Origin: Gammaproteobacteria bacterium | GTDB taxonomy: Bacteria; Pseudomonadota; Gammaproteobacteria; JAJFKO01 | DNA length: 64,000 nucleotides | Direction of reading: 5' to 3' | NCBI GenBank assembly: GCA_021773175.1 | Contig: JAJFKO010000071.1 | Span: 1-64,000 of the forward strand | In this document: positions 25,705 through 35,564 of the stretch, in pieces | Position numbering within the stretch: position 1 is the first letter of the stretch | Layout of the letters: every line of letters begins with the position of its first letter | Translations under genes and position numbers: made by a program | Notes under the pieces: generated by a model | Database searches by the model: none | What the model was told of the DNA's origin: nothing | Seen by the model: the letters and a program-made list of their open reading frames with translations, nothing else

Positions 25705-26487
25705 ATGGGTAAAAACGTGGAAAATCAAACAATTATCTATGAACAGCCGGTTAATGAGCTAATGCGTATTTGCTTACGCCTAGAGCATTGCTTTCAGCAG
25801 ATTCATCACTTTTTACCAATCGATGATGTGTGGGCGGCTCGCTGTATTACAGCGTCATTTGTTGAGATTCTCGCAATTCTTGATCGTCCTGATTTAAAAA
25901 CAAAATTTACCCAAGAAATACAACGCATGTATGAGTCATTCGCCAAGCTACAAGATTCGCCTGGCGTTGATGCATCGATGCTTAATCATATTCTTTCTGA
26001 TATTGAATCACTGAAATCACAACTTAGCGGCATATCTAGTAAATTTGCACCTGAACTACGAGAAGATAAGTTTCTGGATGGTATTAAGCAAAATTTAGAT
26101 TATCAAGCAAGTCCTTATTCTTTTGATATTCCGGCATACCACTATTGGTTATCACATTCTTATGAACAACGCAGTGAAAAGATTCAAGCTTGGCTCACAT
26201 CAGTTGCATTTGTTGAATCAATGGTTAATACCATTTTAAGTTTTATTCGCAAAAGTAACTATTTACATCCGAAACAAGCGAATAATGGTTTTTTTGAGCA
26301 AAGCTTAGATTCTACTGTTACCTGGCAACTAATTCGTATCGCTTTAGCTCCTGAGATCGCATGTTTACCACGTATCAGTGTTGGTCGTCATCGCTTATGT
26401 ATTTCTTTCATGCATCCCAATACAGAAATTAAAATAGAACCATTTGAGGAAAATTTTGATTTCCAATTAAGTTGTTGCGCTATTTAA
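25705..26487 (+). CDS. zapD: Cell division protein ZapD
   Basis: 260 residues, the ZapD (YacF) family length. It begins with IIYEQPVNELMRICLRLEHCF, the family signature, and has FDIPAYHYWL and LEDxx-type helical bundle followed by a C-terminal beta part with RISVGRHRLCISFM. ZapD cross-links FtsZ filaments at the division site. An in-frame GTG four codons downstream is an alternative start. The usual next gene, yacG, is absent; the large accessory gene converges instead. Confidence 0.93.
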   Translation: MGKNVENQTIIYEQPVNELMRICLRLEHCFQQIHHFLPIDDVWAARCITASFVEILAILDRPDLKTKFTQEIQRMYESFAKLQDSPGVDASMLNHILSDIESLKSQLSGISSKFAPELREDKFLDGIKQNLDYQASPYSFDIPAYHYWLSHSYEQRSEKIQAWLTSVAFVESMVNTILSFIRKSNYLHPKQANNGFFEQSLDSTVTWQLIRIALAPEIACLPRISVGRHRLCISFMHPNTEIKIEPFEENFDFQLSCCAI

Positions 26488-26546
26488 TCAAATAAAAACT
26501 GATTATATTTTCTAGCACAAAAACTTCTCTAAGTCATATGTAATGC

Positions 26547-29500
26547 TTACTGAGAACCACGTCTTCTTCTTGGTGAGCGTCTAGCATCACCTTCATCAGA
26601 AGCTTCTGGCGATGTTGATGCAGAACCGCTTGATAAGCCAGCTCCTGGTGCTGAGCTAGGTGCTGAACCAGCAACGACATGAAGTCCTCGTAATGCTGCA
26701 AGCTCTCTTGCACTCGCCGAAGGAACAGAACGACGAGCAGCACCTCTTGAGCTACTTGCAACAACCATAACTTCATTCATATCTGCAACTAATGCTTGAA
26801 CATCATCTCCCTCAGATAAACTAATAGTTATTCTATTCACTGTATTGTCAGTTAACTCTTCTCTGCAGCTTAATCGACAAGCTCTGGTAAAAATCTCTTG
26901 CAAAACATTCTGTAAAGCTAGGCTCATATTGGATAATGTTTGCGAGCGATATTGTTGTATTAGATATTTCAAAAGGAAAGGACGATTTTCTCTCATTACT
27001 TCTCTAATATTACCGTCAGAAGCATCATGACCTAATGCAGATAAAAAACCTGTTAAAAATGATTCATTCCGACTTAGTCCGTCAATAGCTGGGTCAGTAA
27101 TACAACCAGCCATTTCTGCAACTTGAGTTTGTTCAGCAACGTTAGCACTTTCATCTATAACTAATTGACAGCATCGAAATAGCTCTGCAAAAAATATCTC
27201 TAGCTGATTAGAATCAGAAATATCACAACGCCACGCAACACACATTTCTTCAACAGCGTGTAGCTCTGCTGCTTTAACACGCTCAGACCATTTACTTGAT
27301 AGATGTCTAGAAGCACGTCGATATTGAGTAACAAAACGTTGTAATCCTCGACTCATTAAACGCTGCCAAATATCAAAAGCAAGTCTTTGGTTTGGCTGTG
27401 TGAGTAATGACTGATGTAGCTTTTGTAAAGCTGCTATTAATTGCAAATTATGTAATTCATCAACTCCTTCAACAAATCCCTCTGTATAAGCTATATCAAC
27501 AGGCCTCTCCCCAGCATCATTTCTTTGTTCAACATCTGCATTTAGCAGTAACATTCTTCTAATTAAAGGTATATCTCTTTTTCTAACCGCATAATGCAAT
27601 ACGCTGTCCCCGACGTCATAATCTGCTGCATACTCTTCTTCAGATTCAGGTAAGGTAAGCGCAGCGAATACATTAGAGCATTCTATCTTTAATTTTCCGA
27701 TAGCTTCTTGATATGCTGCCAACTCTGGCGAACTTAAATTGGGAGTATCTCTTTGCTCATTAACAGCATATTGTCTTGTCCATGTTTCACTGGTAAAACA
27801 ATATAGTGACTTTCCTACTTTTTTTAATACATCTGCTTTTAATTCCTCACCAATATCATCCCTAGTATGAGCAGCCTCTAATGCATGAGTCACAAAACGA
27901 ACCAACTCAATAGAGTAATCATGTTGAATTAGTTTTAATGCTTCTAATAATGCTGTCAGATTCTCTACATCGCCTTGAAATAACCACGTATATAAAAGAT
28001 TGGGCTCAAACAGATTTAATGCTTTTATTATAAAATCACTTATTGCTTCTAACTTGTCTGGACTAAGCTCTGCTTGTAATAGCTGCCTAACATATTGACA
28101 TGAAAAATAGAGCTGCATAATTTGGCTATTAAACTTAAACGCACGAGCAATTTCACGCTGCGAGTAAGTAACAGGATCAATAAAACCTGAGATAAGAACA
28201 TTTCGGAAACAATCTTCTGAACTACCATCACCAATAAATTCTTGCAGATAGCGACTCATATCATTGGGTTGAATAACATGAACATCTGTTTGTTGCGTGA
28301 CTGCATGGAATGCGACATATGCCAGAAAATTTGAAACTTCCTCTGTTTGTCTATTAAGCTCAGCATCAGCAATATGTTGTAAACGCATTAATGCGGTAAG
28401 ATCGGCATAGACTAGATAACGGCGTAGCATATTATAGACACTATGCTCTATAATCCTTTGAATGGATATATCAGGAACCTCAGCTAAAGCCTGTTGCTGT
28501 TGATGATTCCACAAAGAACACAACATACTAAGATGAACAGGAACTTCACATAATTCAGCAATAACTCTATTTGTACTGAGCCATCGCAATAAGCTCTCTT
28601 TTAACGTAATATTATTTGCAAAATATTTAACAATGAAAGCTTCCTGCTGCTCTCTGTTAAGTCGATCAATTTCGTAAGTATGCTCATTTTGTAAAGCAAA
28701 ACTAAGTCTTTGTAACTCTGTCAGTAAATAATCTCTTGATGTTACAATAACCGCCATAGGCTTAGTCATAAAAGCTTGAATAACTCTATTTAACTTCTGG
28801 TCACGCATATTGATAACACTATCAACGCCATCCAGAATAAAACATATGCGTTCAGGCTCTCCTTGAATATATTGCCAAAACTGTTTGACATCTTCATAAC
28901 TAACACCTCTCTCGCGGAAGTAATGCTGGTAGAGAAGACTAACAATAAAATCTTCTCCGCTAGGAAAATCATAGTGCTGTAAAACTTGTATAGGTAAATA
29001 AAAAACCCAACGCTTTTGAGCCCAAAAATTGGGTTCGTTATTCAGCCAGCGCTTTACTAATTGTTGTGATAGTACCGATTTCCCCATTCCCAAATTTGCT
29101 TTCACAAGAACATGTAATGCATCTGAACCCGTCTCAAAAATACGTGCTAAATCTGCTGTTTGTTGCTGCTGTTGTAATGGCACATCAAGGTCTAAAATTG
29201 GCAGAACTCTATCATCATAAAAAAACACACCTGGCGCACCAGTTTGTTGCTCATAATGCGCTTTCAGATACAACCACATAGTATCAGCTAGTTTGACTTC
29301 AGGAATATTTTTAATATGCCTCATCATTTTCGCAGCACATAAACGCTGACCAACAATATCAAAATGGTTACTATGAGGAATTGTTGACTCTAACGCTCTT
29401 CCAGCTGTACAAGCACTCGCATCACCTCTTTCATATTCCATATAAGGCAAGACACCAGTACCTTCATCAGCAACATATACATTGGTATACAATAAACGGT

Positions 29501-32500
29501 TATCTCTAAGCAATTCTGCGGGCTGATACGCATTGATTGCTAAATAATTCGCTTTTAATGCATGCAGAATGCCTTTTAGCTTTGCATAACCAGTCTTTTC
29601 TCGGTGGGTTTCGAGTTGAGCATAGGCAATAACAAAAACTGAGTTGATTAGTTCAGCGTGATTTTGGTAATCATTAAAATCTACAGCGCCTTCAGTTACA
29701 AGAGTTATAGTAGGAAGAAGTCCTTCTCGATTTAATATGAAATTACCAATAAAGTTTATATGCATTAGCAATCGCTGCTGCATTTCTTCTTTTGATAATG
29801 ACCGGAATCTATCAGGCAGTTGTGGATCAACTAAACCAACATAATCGACTTCTTCACCATTAGCTCGCAACTGTCTTGCAATTTCAATAGCTAATACGCC
29901 ACCATAAGACCAACCCGTTAGGCGATAAGGTCCATGCGGTTGTACACAACGCATAGCATCGATTGCTAATTCTGCTTGACGCGCCATTGAGCATAACTCA
30001 TCATAATCATCAGGTAATTCTGGCTCTAGTAATGGTGAACAATAACCATAAACAGCTAAACGTTGCTCCGCCAAAAAGGCAGTATCAGTATTTCTAAAAA
30101 CTCTCATGAATTCACTTAAACCACCCATAACTGGATGAATAAAGAATAATCCTGACGAGCTCTCGTCTGATTCGGACGCATCATACATATAAAAGCGTTT
30201 TAATGATCGACTTTGTTTTACTTTACTTTTTATCTCTGCAGCCAGTTGACGAATACAACAAAATTGCGTTATGCCATCAAGCTTAATTAAATATCGTGAT
30301 TCAATATTATTGATTAGTATGCGCCATTTTTCTCTTATTTGTGCATCAGCACCTTGATATGCTGCATCAATTGCATTAAATGAAGTATTAATATCTAAAG
30401 CGTCAGTCGCTGTTTCTAGACCAAGAATTTGTATCCACTGAGATTTCACAAAGCTTTCGACCGGATCGCGCTCTATAATATCTTGCGTTTCTGCTTGAAC
30501 TGCTTCTGCTTCATCAGCGTCTCCATCGACAGGCACTACATTTTCTGCCTCTCCATCACCTCGAATGGCGACCATTCTTTCTTGTACAACTGTTCGCAAT
30601 GCTCGAACATCGATGACGACTCTTTCTAGCTCAGTAGGTTGGCTAAGAATACCGACATGCTCTGTTTTAGCAGCACTGATATCATGAACGGCATCTGGCA
30701 AAGCATCATTACTCATTAAAGCTCTTGCAACCTCTACAATCCAAGGTCCGCTGTTATAAGCATCTGTATCGGATTGCAAAGCTGACTCAGGCAATATTGT
30801 TAAATCATCATCAGCAAATATATTTGCTTCAGTTAAGGTCCCACTAATATTATTTGTCGTTTCAGTATCTGTTTTCGGATCAAATAGTTTAACTTCCGAA
30901 ATTTGTGCAACTTCTTCCTCATATTCATAATGCACATAAAGTAACATTCTATGATTATGACTTATTTGGATGGGTATGAGAGTATGATCTGCCCTTGCCT
31001 CTTTATCACTATTAATAAATTCTCTTACTGCCGAATGAAACGCTTCTCTACTATCATTATCGAAATCAACATTTGAATGTGATCGGACATTAGCGTCAGT
31101 GCCTAAACCATCAACATAATGTTGTAGTAATCTTGTAATATCATCATTTGTGTATAGATAGGTTTCAGGATCACCATAGCGTCCAGCAGCATTCTCTGTC
31201 ATTGCATCAGCTACTTCAACACGACGACTTTCAAGAGCTTCATGTGGATCAGGTTGTAACTCGGCTGCTAGTATTTGTACTGGGTTAGATACTGTACCTT
31301 CTTCTACTATAGAAGATTGATTAATAATACTATTTAAATAATTTGGTGCCGCTGGTGGTGCTGGTGGCGTTGCTGCTGGTGGCGTTGTTGCTGCTGCTGG
31401 TGTTGCCGCTGCTGGTGCTGGTGGTGTTGCCGCTGCTTGTTGTGCTCGAATATGCTCTCTATTTACTCTAGCATGATTTGTTTCTTGACGTTTTACGTCT
31501 GCATTTGCACGTGCTAAATCGTGTTTAAGATCCGAATATTTATCACCAGCACCTCCTACATGCCTTTGGAGCTTAAATACCCCGTCGTGGCTTTTACCAT
31601 ACTCTTCTTTAGCTATTTTTGCCGCCGCAGCTCTTTGTGTTGCTTTATCAAGCTGTCTCTGCGAAGTATCTAATTTAGCTTGAGATTCTTGTAGTTTTTG
31701 GTTTTGTGGACTATTTGCTTGAGCTTCTTGTGAGTCTGCAGATTTAGAAGTATCAGCTTTAGATTGTTCTGCTTCAGACTGAGTTTGTTTTTCAACAGGC
31801 TTTTGAGCACCTTTAGTTTCTTGTGCTTCATCTGAAGGTTTGTCACCTGCTTGAGACTTTTGCTCAGGATGTTCATCGCCTTTAGCGTCTTTATCATCAG
31901 CGCCAGAACTTTTCTTTTCTTCTATAGGTTCTTTTTGTGCTGCAGCCTGAGCACGTTCTTGCATAGCTTTTGCACCGGCAATACTACCACCAATAAAAGC
32001 ACCTGTTGTTGCAGACTCCACAACTCCTTCGTTCCATTTTTTCCCATTACATACGTTAGCTGTTACTCTACCAGCTGCACCACCGCCCGCGCCTTCTGCG
32101 ACACCTTTTGTTACAGCAACAACAACATCATCTGCTGCTTCACCTACAAGTTTTGTTGCAGCATTACCTGCTATTTTACCCGCAGCGCCACCTACCATAC
32201 CTGCAGCAGCACCCACAACTGTATCTTTAGCAAGTTGTCCAGCTGATGGTAGCTCACCTGTTTCTCTAACAGTATTCATAGTTGAGGAAGCTGCCGCACC
32301 AACACCAGCCCCCACTGCTGCACCGGCAAAGCTACTCACGCCGCCAGAAAGAGCACCTGCAGCAGCGGCCACACCAGCTCGCGCTGCAAGCTCACTTGCG
32401 TCATAATTCTCGTCTTCTGTTGTTAGAGAGTAGCGAGCTGTTTCAACCCCCGAACCAATTAAAGCTCCTCCAGCTGAAGCACCTAAACCTACAGTACTAA

Positions 32501-32858
32501 CAGTTATAAATACACCTACCCCTATTTGAGCAGCCCCCAAAGCTGTTCCCACAATATTGCTTAGCCCCCAGCCACCACCTTTTAAGCCATATTCACCATA
32601 ACGTATCACCCTTCTTCCCTGTTGATCTCTATGCACATGCAATTGAAATTTATCAGCCGTACCAATAGTTGCAAATAGTAACTCCCTTAGCGCCTCTGGC
32701 GAATCACCTGTTAATTCCGCACCGTCAATAGCAATGCCATGGAACGGATAGGTTATATCAAAATGCATATCACACAGCTGAACTTTTACACCCTGCTCAG
32801 TATCTTCTAGTCTTACCAGATATCTATCATGACTAACTCTTTCAATAGCATTAAGCAT
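26547..32858 (-). CDS. Giant multidomain protein: Gly-rich, CE-protease-like, thioesterase, NACHT, ankyrin
   Basis: 2103 residues. In order: a beta-rich N-terminus (1-90); a Gly/Ala-rich hydrophobic region (95-300) like membrane-inserting toxin segments; Lys/Glu/Gln coiled low complexity and a Pro-Ala-Thr linker (300-507); a CE-clan (Ulp1-like) domain (about 560-715) with His636, an LFD strand and QSDTDAYNSGPWIVEVAR (695-712), where Ser703 stands in the place of the catalytic Cys; a polyketide/NRPS-type thioesterase (903-1180) with GWSYGG (Ser984), Asp1011 and H1165; a NACHT ATPase (1245-1450) with Walker A ANLGMGKS (1254-1261) and Walker B FILDGVD; helical repeats; an ankyrin pair (1749-1790); and an Arg/Ser tail. 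GGAGA precedes the ATG. Probable effector or signalling NTPase; function inferred. Confidence 0.75.
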   Translation of the reverse strand: MLNAIERVSHDRYLVRLEDTEQGVKVQLCDMHFDITYPFHGIAIDGAELTGDSPEALRELLFATIGTADKFQLHVHRDQQGRRVIRYGEYGLKGGGWGLSNIVGTALGAAQIGVGVFITVSTVGLGASAGGALIGSGVETARYSLTTEDENYDASELAARAGVAAAAGALSGGVSSFAGAAVGAGVGAAASSTMNTVRETGELPSAGQLAKDTVVGAAAGMVGGAAGKIAGNAATKLVGEAADDVVVAVTKGVAEGAGGGAAGRVTANVCNGKKWNEGVVESATTGAFIGGSIAGAKAMQERAQAAAQKEPIEEKKSSGADDKDAKGDEHPEQKSQAGDKPSDEAQETKGAQKPVEKQTQSEAEQSKADTSKSADSQEAQANSPQNQKLQESQAKLDTSQRQLDKATQRAAAAKIAKEEYGKSHDGVFKLQRHVGGAGDKYSDLKHDLARANADVKRQETNHARVNREHIRAQQAAATPPAPAAATPAAATTPPAATPPAPPAAPNYLNSIINQSSIVEEGTVSNPVQILAAELQPDPHEALESRRVEVADAMTENAAGRYGDPETYLYTNDDITRLLQHYVDGLGTDANVRSHSNVDFDNDSREAFHSAVREFINSDKEARADHTLIPIQISHNHRMLLYVHYEYEEEVAQISEVKLFDPKTDTETTNNISGTLTEANIFADDDLTILPESALQSDTDAYNSGPWIVEVARALMSNDALPDAVHDISAAKTEHVGILSQPTELERVVIDVRALRTVVQERMVAIRGDGEAENVVPVDGDADEAEAVQAETQDIIERDPVESFVKSQWIQILGLETATDALDINTSFNAIDAAYQGADAQIREKWRILINNIESRYLIKLDGITQFCCIRQLAAEIKSKVKQSRSLKRFYMYDASESDESSSGLFFIHPVMGGLSEFMRVFRNTDTAFLAEQRLAVYGYCSPLLEPELPDDYDELCSMARQAELAIDAMRCVQPHGPYRLTGWSYGGVLAIEIARQLRANGEEVDYVGLVDPQLPDRFRSLSKEEMQQRLLMHINFIGNFILNREGLLPTITLVTEGAVDFNDYQNHAELINSVFVIAYAQLETHREKTGYAKLKGILHALKANYLAINAYQPAELLRDNRLLYTNVYVADEGTGVLPYMEYERGDASACTAGRALESTIPHSNHFDIVGQRLCAAKMMRHIKNIPEVKLADTMWLYLKAHYEQQTGAPGVFFYDDRVLPILDLDVPLQQQQQTADLARIFETGSDALHVLVKANLGMGKSVLSQQLVKRWLNNEPNFWAQKRWVFYLPIQVLQHYDFPSGEDFIVSLLYQHYFRERGVSYEDVKQFWQYIQGEPERICFILDGVDSVINMRDQKLNRVIQAFMTKPMAVIVTSRDYLLTELQRLSFALQNEHTYEIDRLNREQQEAFIVKYFANNITLKESLLRWLSTNRVIAELCEVPVHLSMLCSLWNHQQQQALAEVPDISIQRIIEHSVYNMLRRYLVYADLTALMRLQHIADAELNRQTEEVSNFLAYVAFHAVTQQTDVHVIQPNDMSRYLQEFIGDGSSEDCFRNVLISGFIDPVTYSQREIARAFKFNSQIMQLYFSCQYVRQLLQAELSPDKLEAISDFIIKALNLFEPNLLYTWLFQGDVENLTALLEALKLIQHDYSIELVRFVTHALEAAHTRDDIGEELKADVLKKVGKSLYCFTSETWTRQYAVNEQRDTPNLSSPELAAYQEAIGKLKIECSNVFAALTLPESEEEYAADYDVGDSVLHYAVRKRDIPLIRRMLLLNADVEQRNDAGERPVDIAYTEGFVEGVDELHNLQLIAALQKLHQSLLTQPNQRLAFDIWQRLMSRGLQRFVTQYRRASRHLSSKWSERVKAAELHAVEEMCVAWRCDISDSNQLEIFFAELFRCCQLVIDESANVAEQTQVAEMAGCITDPAIDGLSRNESFLTGFLSALGHDASDGNIREVMRENRPFLLKYLIQQYRSQTLSNMSLALQNVLQEIFTRACRLSCREELTDNTVNRITISLSEGDDVQALVADMNEVMVVASSSRGAARRSVPSASARELAALRGLHVVAGSAPSSAPGAGLSSGSASTSPEASDEGDARRSPRRRRGSQ

Positions 32859-32991
32859 ATGCTTGTTCTCCGTCTAAAAATTTTATCTACACGAATTTAT
32901 ATTCGAGGATACTAAATTTTTCAGCTCAACCTTCGCTAAATCATTATGAAACTGAAAGTTAATACAGGATGCATTAAATTACCACTTTTAA

Positions 32992-33013
32992 AAATAGGTA
33001 TATTTACCTATTT
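32992..33013. promoter_or_regulatory. Palindromic operator-like site upstream of the giant gene
   Basis: AAATAGGTA-TATT-TACCTATTT, a perfect 9-base inverted repeat. It lies 134 bases upstream of the giant gene start. A 22-base stretch including it matches 35505-35526, upstream of the other large gene of the island, at 19 of 22 positions. A site for the LuxR-type regulator encoded between them is the simplest reading; not proven. Confidence 0.6.
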
Positions 33014-33032
33014 ATTTTGTCAAGAATCTGAC

Positions 33033-33857
33033 TTACATGATGATTTTATTGTCTCTGACAATATTAAGTATTTGGGTTAGGCGTGAAACATCGAGCTTCT
33101 CTTTGATATTTGTAACGTGATGTTCTAACGTCCTAGGACTTACGTGTAGTTTCTCAGCAAGATTTTTAACAACATCGCCTTGATTAAGATGCTGTAGAAT
33201 TTCTACTTCTCGCTTAGTTAAGAAAATACCTTCATATTGCCCTGACAAATAATAACGCTTAGTTTTGAAATCATTATTATCATCTGGCCTTAGTCCTGTA
33301 CTAAGTTGAATAATAGGAAGTGTTGATGAGAGTATTAATTTATCTGAATCTATTAGCGTTAATTTATCTGCTTGTGCATCTATTATTAAACTCGGTGCAA
33401 CCGACTTAAAATAGAATACAAATTTCTGCAAATAATCTAATCCTATTGAATAAATCTCTGGGGAAGCACTTGCAAAATAGTAGAAGTCGCAATAATCTTG
33501 ATATTTTTCAATAATATCAACGCCGGTGAAAATATTAAAATTCTCGGCTACTTGCTTCGCTATACATTTTGTTTTATCAGCACATACTTGTTTTGCAAGG
33601 TCTAACAGCAGGTAACCCGAATTAAACGCATCAAAGTCTGCACCTCCAAACCAGGTATCAGGGTAAACACCCTCTCCAAAAAAGTAATCTCCAACATCAA
33701 TCATAGAAGGTAAAAATGTGAATTTACCATTGCGATAACGTCTGAGATAGCAGAAATAGGTAATAACCGTATTATCAAACAGTGGCTTACAAATTTTATT
33801 AATTAAATTTGTTTTTATAGCAGAGGTATGTTGAGTCACAGCAATTTTTGTCGACAT
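33033..33857 (-). CDS. LuxR-type transcriptional regulator
   Basis: 274 residues from the ATG at 33857 (GGAG 8 bases before; a TTG two codons upstream is less likely). The C-terminal about 65 residues are a LuxR/NarL helix-turn-helix: LTKREVEILQHLNQGDVVKNLAEKLHVSPRTLEHHVTNIKEKL. The N-terminal about 200 residues form an alpha/beta sensor domain of no recognised type; no receiver Asp motif or clear autoinducer signature was seen. It lies between two large effector-like genes whose promoter regions share a palindrome, so it is the likely local regulator. Confidence 0.85.
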   Translation of the reverse strand: MSTKIAVTQHTSAIKTNLINKICKPLFDNTVITYFCYLRRYRNGKFTFLPSMIDVGDYFFGEGVYPDTWFGGADFDAFNSGYLLLDLAKQVCADKTKCIAKQVAENFNIFTGVDIIEKYQDYCDFYYFASASPEIYSIGLDYLQKFVFYFKSVAPSLIIDAQADKLTLIDSDKLILSSTLPIIQLSTGLRPDDNNDFKTKRYYLSGQYEGIFLTKREVEILQHLNQGDVVKNLAEKLHVSPRTLEHHVTNIKEKLDVSRLTQILNIVRDNKIIM

Positions 33858-33889
33858 AAACAAACTCCATCTATGCTGCTTATGATAAG

Positions 33890-33921
33890 GCAGAAAAGTT
33901 AATGTGAATTAACTTTTCTGC
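33890..33921. terminator. Perfect hairpin between the island genes
   Basis: GCAGAAAAGTTAAT-GTGA-ATTAACTTTTCTGC, a perfect 14-base-pair stem with a 4-base loop, 33 bases upstream of the LuxR-type start and 52 bases past the stop of the upstream gene. No T-run follows on the minus strand, so it may be an operator or an attenuating hairpin rather than a full terminator. Confidence 0.5.
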
Positions 33922-33973
33922 AATTGGTTGCTAATCATTGTATGGAGTTCTAACTTTTTTGTAAAGTTACAAT

Positions 33974-35443
33974 TTATTTTCTTGGTCTCTGCTCGCCACC
34001 TTGCCTTACTTTAAGTTGCTCACCATCTCCAGCTGATTCTGCCTGTAAGACCGCATTAGCATTCACTCCAAACATTCCACCTCTTGCCATAGCTTCAACA
34101 GAAACATCTCTATCATTAGCTGTCGCAGCACTTGCATCTTGAGAAACACCTTGTAATGAGCGTAACTCTCTTGTTAACAACATAACTTGATCCTGTAAAG
34201 TTTGTACCTGTGAATACATTTCTGCACGTAAAACATAAGGTCTCAGTAATTGCAAGGTGGCTTGGACGTCAGCCAACAGATTAGTTTGTAAATAATCTGC
34301 TTTTTCAGCATCGAGTTCATCTGCCCGCCAATCAGATAACAATGCTGAAAAAACCTCCTCTACTAATTCTTTATAAAAGGCCGTTGGTTTTATGACACAG
34401 CTATCATAATAAGAAGCTATGACTATTTGCATATTATGCGATAATTCAGCAAGCACATCATCATCTAAACTTTCACTATTATCTTTATACACATCAAGTA
34501 ATTGTTTCATTGCTTTTTTAACTAATATCGCTTTCAATTTCTTAGGAAATTCATATCCTTTTAATTGCTTTGCTAAATATCGATTTAACTCAGGCCAGTT
34601 AACTTCTAATCGATCTGATAACAAGCTATCAATCGCTTTTATATAATATGGCATGGGTCTTGCTACAACTTTTCCTTGCGTTAATCTATCTTTTTCTGCC
34701 TCAAGAAGATCTTTAATTGTTTCATTATTAATTGTATCTTCATGAATCTGTTCAACAATGCGATCTCGCATAAATTGACGCATAGCGCCGACAAAAGGAT
34801 CGTCACCGCTAGCTGTTCGGAAATATTCTACAGCCTGCTGTAAAGCGTACTCTTCAATTTGAGCTAAAACTTTTTGATATAAATGCTCCTTGTCATCAAT
34901 ATTATCACCAGTTACTAACCAATAATGATGTTCTATACTATCTAAAACTGTGGCATCAAGCTTTTCACTTTCCGCTGCTTCCAACGCTTGTTCCTGCCAT
35001 TGTTGTTGTCTTGATTGAATATATTCTTGTTTTTTTTCTTCTGCATATTCTTGTAATGATTCAGGAAGTCTTTCTGCTCGCCACTGTTGCTGCAAAAAAT
35101 CAATTGCCACTTCATCCCATTGTGCTTCAAGCTCTTGACTAGCGAGCTCGCCTATACGCCAAACTTTGATTGCTTGCTGTAAAGTTAAATAAAGTCTTTT
35201 TAAATAAGCTTCATGACGATAATTAAACGTACTCGCTTCAAGATACTCATCTATAGTTGCTTCTAACTTACCAGCATCCATTATCGCACCACGCCTTTCT
35301 AATTCTTCTACTGAGAATGAATGTGGCACTAATGCATCTTTAATATGAAATAATATCGCGGCTTTGCAATCGACATTTTCTTTTAATAGAAATTTAACTC
35401 TTTCTATATCATGATTGATAATCGCTTTATCTAGCTCTTTCAT
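33974..35443 (-). CDS. Helical effector-like protein with an ankyrin-like start
   Basis: 489 residues. The first about 30 residues (AIINHDIERVKFLLKENVDC) read like one ankyrin repeat; the rest is almost entirely alpha-helical and rich in Gln, Glu, Leu and Ala, with a predicted coiled coil near residues 405-430 (VQTLQDQVMLLTRELRSL) and a polar disordered tail. No signal peptide or membrane segment. The start has GAGGAG 9 bases upstream. A palindrome shared with the giant gene lies about 60 bases ahead of it. It is probably coregulated with that gene. Function unknown. Confidence 0.68.
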   Translation of the reverse strand: MKELDKAIINHDIERVKFLLKENVDCKAAILFHIKDALVPHSFSVEELERRGAIMDAGKLEATIDEYLEASTFNYRHEAYLKRLYLTLQQAIKVWRIGELASQELEAQWDEVAIDFLQQQWRAERLPESLQEYAEEKKQEYIQSRQQQWQEQALEAAESEKLDATVLDSIEHHYWLVTGDNIDDKEHLYQKVLAQIEEYALQQAVEYFRTASGDDPFVGAMRQFMRDRIVEQIHEDTINNETIKDLLEAEKDRLTQGKVVARPMPYYIKAIDSLLSDRLEVNWPELNRYLAKQLKGYEFPKKLKAILVKKAMKQLLDVYKDNSESLDDDVLAELSHNMQIVIASYYDSCVIKPTAFYKELVEEVFSALLSDWRADELDAEKADYLQTNLLADVQATLQLLRPYVLRAEMYSQVQTLQDQVMLLTRELRSLQGVSQDASAATANDRDVSVEAMARGGMFGVNANAVLQAESAGDGEQLKVRQGGEQRPRK

Positions 35444-35504
35444 TTAATAACTCCTCATATGATTTGAACTATTGAGAAGTTTGTAATAAATGAGGAGGAA
35501 ATAT

Positions 35505-35536
35505 AATCGGTATATTTTCCTATTTTTTAAAATAGG
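35505..35536. promoter_or_regulatory. Operator-like site upstream of the helical island gene
   Basis: 35505-35526 matches the palindrome at 32992 (19 of 22 bases), and it is followed without a gap by another inverted repeat, CCTATTTT-TT-AAAATAGG (35519-35536), giving three ATAGG-type half-sites in a row. It lies about 62 bases upstream of the gene that starts at 35443. Inferred operator. Confidence 0.55.
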
Positions 35537-35564
35537 ACTTTGAGCAGTTAAAAGTGAAGGAGTC

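Noticed and set aside
31851..32246. Plus-strand frame of 131 codons opposite the Gly-rich region of the giant gene
   Set aside because: Ser/Phe/Cys-rich antisense of Gly/Ala codons, no start signal.
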